Shown piece by piece: positions 24,911-35,005 of a stretch of DNA of 64,000 nt (position 1 is the stretch's first letter; each line of letters begins with the position of its first letter). Position numbers and translations under genes: made by a program. This DNA is from Augochlora pura. Its lineage: Eukaryota; Arthropoda; Insecta; Hymenoptera; Halictidae. The DNA is taken from the NCBI RefSeq assembly GCF_028453695.1, contig NC_135777.1, positions 16,419,714 to 16,483,713 of the forward strand, given 5' to 3'. A model generated the notes under the pieces. That model saw only the letters and a program-made list of their open reading frames with translations, had not been told where the DNA came from and ran no database searches.

Positions 24911-25153
24911 TTAACCCTTTGCACTCGAAACCATTTTAGCTATAATTCTAAAATAACTTTTCCGGCATACAGCATAGACAAAGTGCATTTTATACATATG
25001 AAATTGAATCTTGTCACTCATGCAAACAAACAGTTATACTTTTAATAATTTCTAGAATTTAAATTTTCATAATAGAAATATTATTATATTTTGGAGCGTG
25101 ATGTAATAATTTTAGCGGTGCCTCAGAGTCGCCACTCGGGTGCAAAGGGTTAA
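24911..25153 (-). mobile_element. TTAA MITE, copy 3 (243 bp, reverse orientation)
   Basis: It runs from TTAACCCTTTGCACTCGAA to CGGGTGCAAAGGGTTAA with perfect TTAA at both ends. Its reverse complement aligns with copy 1 (CGAGTGGCGACTCTGAGGC against CGAGTGGTGACTCTGGGGC). It is the best-preserved copy at the ends. Confidence 0.75.
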
Positions 25154-27819
25154 GATATTTAAGGGTTGCGTTTATAAAAAAATATATATAGTAGACATAT
25201 AATATCAATGTGTCCACTGCTTCCGCGAATCTAGAAGGCTTATTGTTATTAAAATAATAACAATTATCAAGTGAATAATATACGGTAAATAAATCATCGC
25301 AATTTTTGCAGTAAACAAAAAAATGACAAACTTAGGTGACCTTCACGCGAACGACGAATACAAATTTTCTTCGATCCTTATAAATTCCGGGGGTGTTTTG
25401 CAATTTGAAATGTAACATTTTCTACGGACGAACGAAGGAGAGGAAGGAAACGCAAATATTGCTTTCCGTCGTATTGACGAAGGTTCGTCAAAGTGCAACC
25501 AATTCGAGAATTGAGAGGAACGGGCGCACTCTCAATCTCAACTCAAACAATGATTATGCGGGGGAATTTGGTAATATAATCAGCGGAACACGTTTCCTTC
25601 CGCGCGTTTGAACGGTGTCATGGATTCCACGGATTGTTCCGCGGCGCATCGGAGGGGGGGAAATTCCAGCTTCTTTATTTTCTCGAGCGAGAGAAATGTT
25701 TCCCTTCTACGAGTGGCTGCTACGGAGTGCATCGCGGGCCACGGGACGCGACGCGACGGGTCCATGGGAAAAAAAAGAAGCGAAACCCGAGTCATTGGGC
25801 ACCAGCCAACAAATTCATCCATCTATTTGTCTATCCATGTTCGCAATTCTGGTTTGGCTATCCCGCCGCGCAAATTGTATATATTTCGTTTATTTCGCTG
25901 ACGAATCGATTTTCCGGAGAAATTGGAATCGCTGTCGGTTGCCCTACCATCGGATTCGGTGTTTTAATTTTCTTTAATGAGGAACCGCGGTTGTTCCGCG
26001 ACTAATTAACATCTACTTCGAACTTAATTGTTTTATAGTTGAATTCCTCGTTGTTTCGAATTTTCGTGCTTGATTTCGAGTATTAATCTAATCAATTCTA
26101 TCGTATACGTTTAATTTTTCAAACTCTAATTTTCTTCTACATTGTAAAATTTATTTACACGTTTGATTTTTCTAAATTTTGAAGATACGCTCACAAGCTG
26201 TGCGTAAAATGACGTTTGAAAAATTATTTGATGAAATTTCAGAAATGTAATCTGTTTATAATTAAATGTCAATTATTATATCGTTTATGCAGGCTATTGT
26301 TCTCTTGCGTTTTCTATCTTTTTGTACGTTGATTTTGTGTCATGTGTTTATTATTTTTCGATCGATATATTTTCATTAGAAGAAGAAAGGAATTTGTTTT
26401 TTATATGCGAGCGATTGAATTATTAACCGATAAACCAACAAAAGTAGCAATTTTCGATGGCTACTCGAACCAGGTTAATATTCTCCTTAATGTTCTCCGC
26501 CGAACGTGGAGAAATAAAGTTCGAAATCAAGCATCAGCTCCTATTGGAAAGTTGTCTGTATTGGTTACGGGAGAAAAAGAGACATAAAAGTTGGAATTTA
26601 TGAAATACATAAAATGTCTGTACTCCGATTTTACTTCCCCTAACGTATAACATACATACATGGGGGAAGATATTGTTACGTAAGTATGTAATACATTTTC
26701 GGGCGTGAAATACGACATAACACTTACATTCTCACGATAAATAATTAAACCTTATCTTGAATTAGAAACCATAGTTAGAAAGTAATGAAAATTATTTTTT
26801 AATAATTATATACAAATATATTGAGTAGAATATAAAAAGATTTAAAAACAACAGAGCTAAATGTTTCTTCTAAAAAGCAAAATAATACTGAGAATAAAAT
26901 CGAAGTTAATACATAATGCGTTAATTCATTAAATTAACTTATTGTATATTATTAATAAATTAATATCAAATTATTAAAGTATATATTAGTTTTTGTAATA
27001 TATATTTAAAATGATTGCTGCAGCACGATTTTGCTTCTAGTTCAACTACTTCGATGAACATATGAATTCCTTTTATTCTGTTTAATAGAAAACGGAAAAT
27101 TTTGCGAAGGTAGCAATGGACCTGACAAGAATATTTATTTTAACGCATCTGCACGAGCTAACACGTCGAGGAGAGTAGCGCACCGCATAGTAATTCAGCT
27201 ACATTTGCTGTAAAGTTCGATCCTGCGGGCTACGTGAATTTTATAATGTTCTATGTACTGTAACAATGACGGCCGGATGAATTTATTTCGGACGGGGCAG
27301 TTAATTTACCGCGCATTCCTTTATGCATATGCTAACAGTTACGATACCCGTTGAACATTAACGTCTAAACAGGATTTACTATAGTTAAACGCTGTTAACG
27401 GCGGCTATTACATTAAATACTGGTAAGTGCGTATAAATGGGGCACGCCGTAACGATTTTTCAAACTGGAACTATACGTTCGCGTTACAAAATCTATATTC
27501 GTTTAAACAGCCAGTCGACATTCTAATATTTTTAACAACGGCTTGTTTAATTAATAGCTTCCTACGATGGCAATATTGATAAGCATATTTTTTCTTACAG
27601 ATTTTATTAACGAGTACAAAAATAATTTTTCACCAGCCCCATACACTTTATTCATCGTTTAATAAATATATCAAGTTGAAACTAAAATGATAATATATTA
27701 ATTTCAACTTTATTAGACTTATTTGCCTGCTATATATAATTAATATTAACACTGTTATAAGATTTTAGAATCATTGTTATTTTTTTCAACGTAGAGAAGA
27801 TAGTTTCAATTCAAGTTAA

Positions 27820-27927
27820 AGAGATTACGTTGAGGTTATGTCAAAGGAATAGTATTTATACCGTGGTCAGGAGACAGTTTCAATTTTACAATTTTTATTA
27901 GGTGTAGAGATTACGTTGAGGTTATGT
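27820..27927 (+). repeat. Perfect 22-bp direct repeat pair
   Basis: AGAGATTACGTTGAGGTTAT followed by GT occurs at 27820-27841 and again at 27906-27927, 86 bp apart, with AGTTTCAATT also repeated upstream of each. Confidence 0.85.
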
Positions 27928-29250
27928 AAAGATTATATTATTTGCGGCGACATCCAGGCGATAATTTGCCAAACATTTTTCGCCGAGCCATAGGGACTTC
28001 ATATTATATTCAACGCTTTTTATCAGACATAATGTCCGTCGCTATAACGAGTAACGAAGTGTACATCTTTCCCTTCTTTGCCAGCAGTTCCCTTTTCTTT
28101 TCTAACTGCGACTTAATATCGAGGGGCGTGCTTGGTAAGGGTAATTATTATGTTCCCGACGACCTGAACATTAGCAATTTCTTGCCCAGTCCCTATCTCC
28201 CAGGCTCTAAATTGCTTCTAATTATACTGACTAAACATTAAAGACCTTCTCGTTACAATGTCTCCCGCCTAGAACGTGCTTACCTTCGTGAAATACCTTC
28301 GTGAGAATCGTTTACCAATTACGTCTATTTTATAATTCTTTCACTCGTCATTCCACCAGATCTTACGGCGTTTTCCCATTGTTCGCGAGAAACGTAATAT
28401 TAGAACAATTTTTTGAAAACTAAAGGCTCCTATGAAATTGTACAATTTTTCTACGACGAAATAATTCAACGCGTTGGCCACCATTCCTCACTTTTATTTC
28501 ACAAATAAATAAATCAATGTTACTATTTTATTGACTTTTTAAAAATTGCTAATTATGTATGACAATATTTGTATTTTAGAATCTTTTTAAAAAGTGTACA
28601 GATATATAATTATTCACTGAATACAGCTCTGGGAGTGACAAATATGATAACGATTATATTGTTTTATTTTTTATAATTAGTTAAGTCTATCGTGCTTAAT
28701 TTAGTTATCAGAAAATAAAAGTTTAAAATAATAAGAATGTATAAATATAAGATAATAATAAGAATGTAATAATAATTAAAATAATAAATGGTAAAATAAT
28801 ATCCGAATATCTGAACTATCACATTATGTCGGCAAATGTTCATATCACAAACTCTGTTAATTCCGCAAACTCGATTTTTGTGTAACATCGCCAACCATTA
28901 GCCCTCGGCATTTGTATCGCCAACTAAAATAGTTAACTGAAAAGTTGCGCATTAACGTTGCCGGCGTGAAACGCAGCAGCAATTCCCGGCGCCGCGCATT
29001 CCCCGAATTCACTTGTCACGGCCGGTCTTTTACACGTTCACTTGTGTCCCGCGTCGAAAGTTCTCCATTTTGTAAATCCTCGGGCTCTCACGCATCCCTC
29101 TCAAACTCAAACCGGCGCACACTTGTACGCACTCGGTTCCCCGCACTAAACGGATAGAAATCTGAACGGTAGAACACTTACGAACAGAACAACCCTCGTC
29201 GCTCGTGAAAAAAAAAGAGGTAGTTCCGCTCTCGCGTGGCTCTATCTGTA

Positions 29251-29284
<34 letters not shown>
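29251..29284 (+). repeat. (TG)13 microsatellite running into (CG)n
   Basis: Thirteen TG dinucleotides from 29251 to 29276, followed at once by CGCGCGCG. It is alternating purine-pyrimidine throughout. Confidence 0.92.
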
Positions 29285-30190
29285 AGCACGACGAATCTAC
29301 AAAGCAAATTGGAGAACGTATACCGACTGCGCATAACACTACACACCGTCATACGGCGAGATCAAACGATTGGTTTAGACGTGTCTGAATTAAATAAATC
29401 AATTTAACCGCGAAACCGCTAACGAACTCGGCTGGTTATAAATAAAAATGCTCACGGCGTCAATGGACTTTATACAAAATACAAATTGTCATTGCAACGT
29501 AATGGACTAACATTAAAAGTTGTTTCCTTTGTATGTTTATTAGGATGAAAATGAAGTAATAATTCTTTCGAACTCGTTCAATTTTTTTACTATTATTTCG
29601 CATTTATTTTTGTAGCAAATGCAATGAAATTGCAGTCTAACCATTGTATTTGTTTTCTGAAATAGTATCGATGATACGAAATAATGTAAAATATTTTGTT
29701 AATATTTTCTTTCCCTTGTTAAATATTATTTTATAAAATTACATTCACAAGGGTTGCAGGTATGATTATTACGAGACGTTTTTCTGCTCCTTTTGGTTTC
29801 GTCAGCGTTTAATAAAATACAGTAAAAAGTATTAACTATAACGCAAGAAACAAATTTTGTTTTAACTTAGAAGATATGAATAACATAAAATTATACGATC
29901 AATAACTATAACAATATATCAACGATACACCAAAGACAATGCAACAAGCTTTGCATCGCAGCACTTTCTAAAATATTCTAGAAAATTCATATGCGCACGT
30001 TCACTGTACAACAACATACTTCAGCTAACAATAATCAATATGTTAACCAAATAAATGCAGATCTAATGCCAAGAATGCCGAATCTCTTGGAACGTCAGCG
30101 TCGTTATGGCAAGAAACTCGCCTGCATTCGTCGTGGCTATGGTAGTCGACGGGTTGAACTTGAGTTGGAAAAAATCAACTGGGATCGGAT

Positions 30191-30335
30191 CGGAATCCCG
30201 ACAGTATCATGCTATATACACCAATTCTCGGAATCTCAATAGTATCACGCTACATACGACTGCTGAGATCCCCGAAAGTTTCGTGGTACATACCAATGCC
30301 GGAGATCTCGAGATTTCAGGATGTGATGAGTCCGT
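30191..30335 (+). repeat. Degenerate tandem repeat, about 37-bp unit, four copies
   Basis: Units begin near 30191, 30229, 30265 and 30300 with variants of CGGAATCYC, followed by a GTATCAYGCTA(C/T)ATAC-like block. It lies immediately upstream of the 28-bp array. Confidence 0.6.
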
Positions 30336-30451
30336 GTTCATTGTCGAGCAAACTCTCAGGCTCCGTCAAAACGCGTCGCGTCAAGTCATTATCATTCCGT
30401 ATCAAAGGCAACGCGCCAATATATTCATTTATTGCCATTGTTGTGTTTCGT

Positions 30452-30945
30452 GTATTCTATTTTGTTCTACTTGTTTTCTCAATTTTAGTTTAGTCTACTC
30501 GTTTCGTGAATTTTATTTTATTCCACTTATTTTGTGAATTCTACTTTATTCCACTTGTTTCGTGAATTCGACTTTATTCTACTTGTTTTGTCAATTCTAC
30601 TTTATTCTACTTGTTTTGTCAATTCCACTTTATTCCACTTGTTTCGTGAATTTTACTTTATTCTATTTATTTCGTGAATTTTACTTTATTCTACTTGTTT
30701 TGTCAATTCTACTTTATTCCACTTGTTTTGTGAATTTTATTTTATTTCACTTGTTTCGTGAATTTTATTTTATTTCACTTGTTTCGTGAATTTTACTTTA
30801 TTCTATTTATTGCGTCAGTTCTACTGTGTCTACTTGTTTTGTTAATTCTACTTTCTTCCACTTGTTTCTTCAATTCTACTTTCTTCTGTTTATTTTGTCA
30901 ATTCTACTTTCTTCTACTTATTTCGTCAATTTGACTTTTTTCTCT
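30452..30945 (+). repeat. 28-bp minisatellite, roughly 17 copies
   Basis: The unit is AATTCTACTTTATTCCACTT followed by GTTTCGTG, with frequent T/C and G/C variants. Since 28 is not a multiple of three, all frames cycle through it and give a repetitive peptide, which is not a gene. Confidence 0.9.
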
Positions 30946-31610
30946 TAATCATCAACCTTTTCTGTTTATTCCACGCTGTGCCTGTTTCACTTGTTATATT
31001 TATTATATCAATTTATTTTTACCAATTTCTGTCCACCATAAACTTATTTCATGCAACTAACTTATTTTTCCTTAACTTTAAAATCGTCACGGGCGTCAGC
31101 GATTACAAAGCTTCCCATAGTCGCGCATCTCTCGAAGATATCCGAATTTCCGCGATCGGAGCCGAATGCATAATTCAGCCGGCAGTTAAACGAAATTCCG
31201 GCAAAATAATCCCGCCGGCAAAGTAAATTAACGCGAGCCGAAATAAGTGACGATTCCTTTTTCCAGATTTTTGTTTTAGAATTAACCCACTTTCGTAATT
31301 ACCGGCACACATACGACGCATAATTCCCGCCGGTTACGCGAGAGTTGCGAGAAGAGTTAGGGGGGTGGGTCGCATTCACGAGAAGCAAATGTCTCAGATT
31401 GCAGAAAATGTAATCGCGTAGGATTTCCCGTGCCATAAAGGAGAACGGAGATTTAAAATTTAATCATTTTATTCTAACGTGAATCCAGCAGCTTCGTGAA
31501 CGAAATTTCATTTACGGACTGTTTACGTCTCACGGAATCCGAGACGCGTGCGTAGAGGAAGAATCAAATGACAACGCGTAGTCAAAGTAAAACAGGTGAA
31601 TAAATAGATT

Positions 31611-31770
31611 GAAAAATATATAACAATAAAATGAAAAATAAGTGACAGTAAAAAGAAAATGGATGACAATAAAATGAAAGTGAATAACAATGAAATGGAA
31701 ATAAATAACAATAAAATTAAAAATAATTAACAATAAAATTAAAAATAAATGACAATAAAATGAAAAATAA
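31611..31770 (+). repeat. 22-bp A-rich minisatellite, about seven copies
   Basis: Units of AATAAATGACAATAAAATGA type recur with small changes, reading as a hydrophobic repeat on the minus strand. Confidence 0.8.
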
Positions 31771-33595
31771 ACTGCTTCGTAATTGGAAAATTCTTCTCTA
31801 ACATTTATAATCTTCTAATAAGTACAATCGCCATTCTTTCCATTTGACCAATAACTAAAGAAAAATTGAAGTAATTGAAAATTATTTGAACTTTGAAATT
31901 CACGTTTTTTTCCATTAAAATGAATTTGCTTCGATTTATTAAACTCGATAATAAGTAAATTTTCAATCGCATAATTTCTGTCGAATTTTGAAAACGGATT
32001 TCGTACGAGATGCGTCCCGCAATTTCAATTTCCACCGAATCTCTTCGACAAGTCGCGTACGGAAAGAGATTCGGGCTGAAACATTTGACGGGAAGCTGTT
32101 CTCTTCCATTCTCGGTTCAAGTTCAAACCGCAGACCGCAGATGCCGGTCACCGCAGGTCCGACCGTTAAATGTCTTTTGTTTCAACGGAGACGCGAGAGA
32201 GCATCACAACGACCCACTCTCTTCTTATTGTTACCTGCGGAACACGGCGACACTGCCGGACGAGCGGCGATCGAAATTCCACAAAATCGAGCTAATTCGT
32301 TTAATGCTTTCACTGCGATTCGGAGGTACAGTTCCCGTGCTTGCGAAGAAGAACACTGGCAAATCACGTGTTCCCACGTTCGATGCGTCGTTGCACCGAT
32401 AGTTCGTGTTACAGAGCAGATGAACCGATTATCTTGCGACTCGTTATGACGATTTTAAAAATCGAGGAAATTTTTACGAGAATATTTTTTAATTCGGCTG
32501 AAAATTCACAGAGATACTTCTGGTTCCGCAAATGCAGTTTTCAAGTGCCCGCATCGCACAAACCGCTACGTTCACATAATTTTCAGAAATTTTTTAACGA
32601 AATTTTCCGGAGTGCTGTTATGATTCCACGTATTAAATTGCAACAACGCCGGCTCGGTGAAATGCATTTTCGACAAATTGCCGTTCTTACGTGTGCGCAA
32701 ACGCTGAAGTGGACGGAGTCGTCGACAAAATTTTTCAAAATGTCTGCACTTGGTGCACCGGGTTGATCTTTGTAAATTTTACAAGCGTGAGTATTTTTAA
32801 TCTGTCTAAGATCTGGAATTTCTTTTTGTTATTCTTATGAAAGCGTGGTGATTATAGTTAAGGAGGGGCTTTGTTATACGAAGGATTATTTTTGTAATAT
32901 CCTGACACTTATAATGATCAATTAGATAAACATTTCGTTCAAGTTTTCTAGTACGCGATAATTTGTATAAATGATATAATATAATGAAATGTGTGGTTTC
33001 CAGAATATTATAAAAATAAATTTCTGGATAAGAGAAAAACTCAAATATTCAACTTTCAGTTCGAATAAATTACCATGATTCCCTATTACATTTTCAAGCA
33101 AAATGAATCAATTAAATATAATTAAAATTATTATATGTTAGTTCATTTCTTCAAACAATAAAAATTAACGAACTTACTAAAATCTATTATGCAGTAATAA
33201 TTCATAAAACAAGCACCAAGACTTCACCTATTTTACCACGAAAAAGTAAAACATGCACCTGTAGATATCACAATGAAAGAAAATGAAATAAGCCCAAGTA
33301 ACAGTTATACCGCGCAATTATAACAATAACAGTCTTCTTACGACTGCTACTGCATTCTCGCGGTATCTTTCGGCGGAGGCAAGTACGTCAGCGCGGATTT
33401 GAGAGCTGCCGTGTCTTTTAGTGACGCGTTGACCTAATAAGGGGTGTCTGCGAGCTCCGCGGACTCAAGGAAGCTAAAATAATAGCGGGCTCGGCGGTTG
33501 CCAAAAGCCGGCGGAATTTGTTAGCGGCGTTGCGCGCGGCCGCGACACGCTCGGATCCACCTGATTGTCATCCGTTTTTCATTTCTATCCGACAG

Positions 33596-33754
33596 TGCCG
33601 CCGGATATCGTTTATGGGAGCGATACCAGCGCCGACTTGGCAGTTTCGGAGGGCGACAACGCGACTCTAATCTGCCAGGCGACGGGACGACCGACACCGA
33701 GACTGTCCTGGAAGAGAGAAGACGGAACGCCCATTCTTATAAGGGCCCCTTCAG
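33596..33754 (+). CDS. DIP-gamma: DIP-like gene, exon 3: first half of Ig2
   Basis: The acceptor ATCCGACAG ends at 33595 and the donor GTATAT begins at 33755. The split codon G|TG restores Val, giving the family's VPPDI linker between Ig1 and Ig2. It then reads SADLAVSEGDNATLICQATG with the first Ig2 cysteine, and RPTPRLSWKREDG with the core Trp. It ends PILIRAPS plus one base, phase 1. The NAT sequon is a likely glycosylation site. An ATG at 33565 lies in the intron before the acceptor and is not a start. Confidence 0.9.
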
Positions 33755-33788
33755 GTATATAATGACACTATAAAACTCGCGGATATCG

Positions 33789-33846
33789 TCGCGGACAAAC
33801 CTCTTTCGCTCGCGCTACCCTTCGCGGACAAGCCTCTTTCGCTCGC
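33789..33846 (+). repeat. 25-bp direct repeat pair just after exon 3
   Basis: TCGCGGACAARCCTCTTTCG followed by CTCGC occurs at 33789 and 33822 with one difference, 33 bp apart. Confidence 0.85.
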
Positions 33847-34197
33847 CGCCGTCCTCCGCGAAAAAGGCAGAGAGACGTCGTCGGTGGTTTAATTCCGTTT
33901 TGCTACCCCGTTACTCTCTTTGTTCCCGTTGCAACCTCTTGCCAACCTTGTGCTACCCCAGTTCCCCTCGCAGTCGAACGAGTAGCGGTTCCACGCGGAA
34001 AAAACTCGTTATGAACAAACCCATACGTCTTCCACCTGCAATTCTCCTGAGGTGTTCAGGGCGCTGCGCAGGTGAGTAAATGGTTTTTGGAAAATAATGA
34101 CGGCGAGGTGTGCTGTAACGTGGTCTCTAATTGATACAAGTGGTGTTCTAGAACAATAACGCTGGAGCGCGCTTCGAAAATGCACGCGGAATATACG

Positions 34198-34553
34198 GGG
34201 TGTTCAGTTTATATTAAACGCGCGTAATATCTCTGCGACGAAAATGTGTAGGCGAATTGCATGATTTCGTGGGACGAATATAAAGGTGGGACATTTTTGT
34301 TAAGATCACGCTAAGTCGAATTTCCAAGGTCATCGTCGATTTTTTTTAAATAGAAATATGACTTTTTGGTGAACTTGAATAGTATTAAAAAATCGACAAT
34401 GACCTCAAAAAATCGACTTAAATTGATTTTGTTAAAAATGTTATCCTGCTTTATATTTGTCCCCATGAAATCGTATAAGTTTTCGCTTGTACATTTTTTT
34501 TTAATATTAAGTGTAACAGAGATTTTACGTATATTGGAATAAAATGAACACCC
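34198..34553. mobile_element. Fold-back MITE of a different family (356 bp)
   Basis: It begins GGGTGTTCAGTTTATATT and ends AATAAAATGAACACCC. The arms stay complementary inward (TAATATCTCTGCGACG against CTGTTACAC... on the other arm), and near the centre two AAAATCGAC-type blocks again face each other. No ORF is present. It adjoins the degenerate copy C of the other family. Confidence 0.65.
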
Positions 34554-34564
34554 TCTCTAAGTGT

Positions 34565-34827
34565 ACATGATAATTGCTTTAAAAATATTTCGTTCTAAAC
34601 TCTTTCTTTCTTGACTCTTCATAAAGTCAAACATTGACCAATGAGAAGCACGATCATTGACTCAGCCGCCACACGTCAGCAGTAGTCGCCTCTCATTGGT
34701 CTACATTGTTCGTTACTAACTAGTTAATAAGACCTTGGAGAAAATTTTTGTGATGGAAAAAATTGCTTGAAATGATCTCAGATGTCTCATTTCCAGATTG
34801 TTAGATATTTTTGGTACAACCCGTATA
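34565..34827. mobile_element. Palindromic MITE, copy C, degenerate
   Basis: It has the same core pair (TTGACCAATGAGAAG and CCTCTCATTGGTC) and the right-arm text AATGATCTCAG, ending GGTACAACCCGTATA. The left end is eroded and its coordinate is approximate. Confidence 0.55.
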
Positions 34828-34857
34828 GACGATATCAGTAATAATGATATTAAATTA

Positions 34858-35005
34858 TATATTATTGTATGTTATATTACATATATTATATATTATTATA
34901 TGTTATATTACATATATTATACATTAATATATATTACATTAATATATATTACATTAATATATATTACATTACATATATTATATTTTTATATAATATATTA
35001 TATAC
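34858..35005. repeat. AT satellite-like block
   Basis: Two copies of a TGTTATATTACATATATTAT unit of about 31 bp, then three copies of the 15-bp ATTAATATATATTAC. Confidence 0.8.

Larger units (their letters stand above)
20537..33595 (+). other. DIP-like intron (about 13.1 kb) between Ig1 and Ig2
   Basis: Contents: a palindromic MITE at 21947-22290, a 90-bp degenerate repeat at 23512-23735, a GC-rich patch at 24020-24480, a TTAA MITE at 24911-25153, a 22-bp direct repeat pair at 27820 and 27906, a TG/CG microsatellite at 29251, minisatellites at 30191-30945 and 31611-31770. No nested gene was recognised. Confidence 0.7.

Noticed and set aside
26342..26587. 81-codon + strand ORF
   Set aside because: No family resemblance, AT-rich surroundings, no splice support.
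30452..30945. 28-bp repeats as a possible CRISPR array
   Set aside because: The units are contiguous with no unique spacers and diverge between copies, so it is a minisatellite in a eukaryotic intron.
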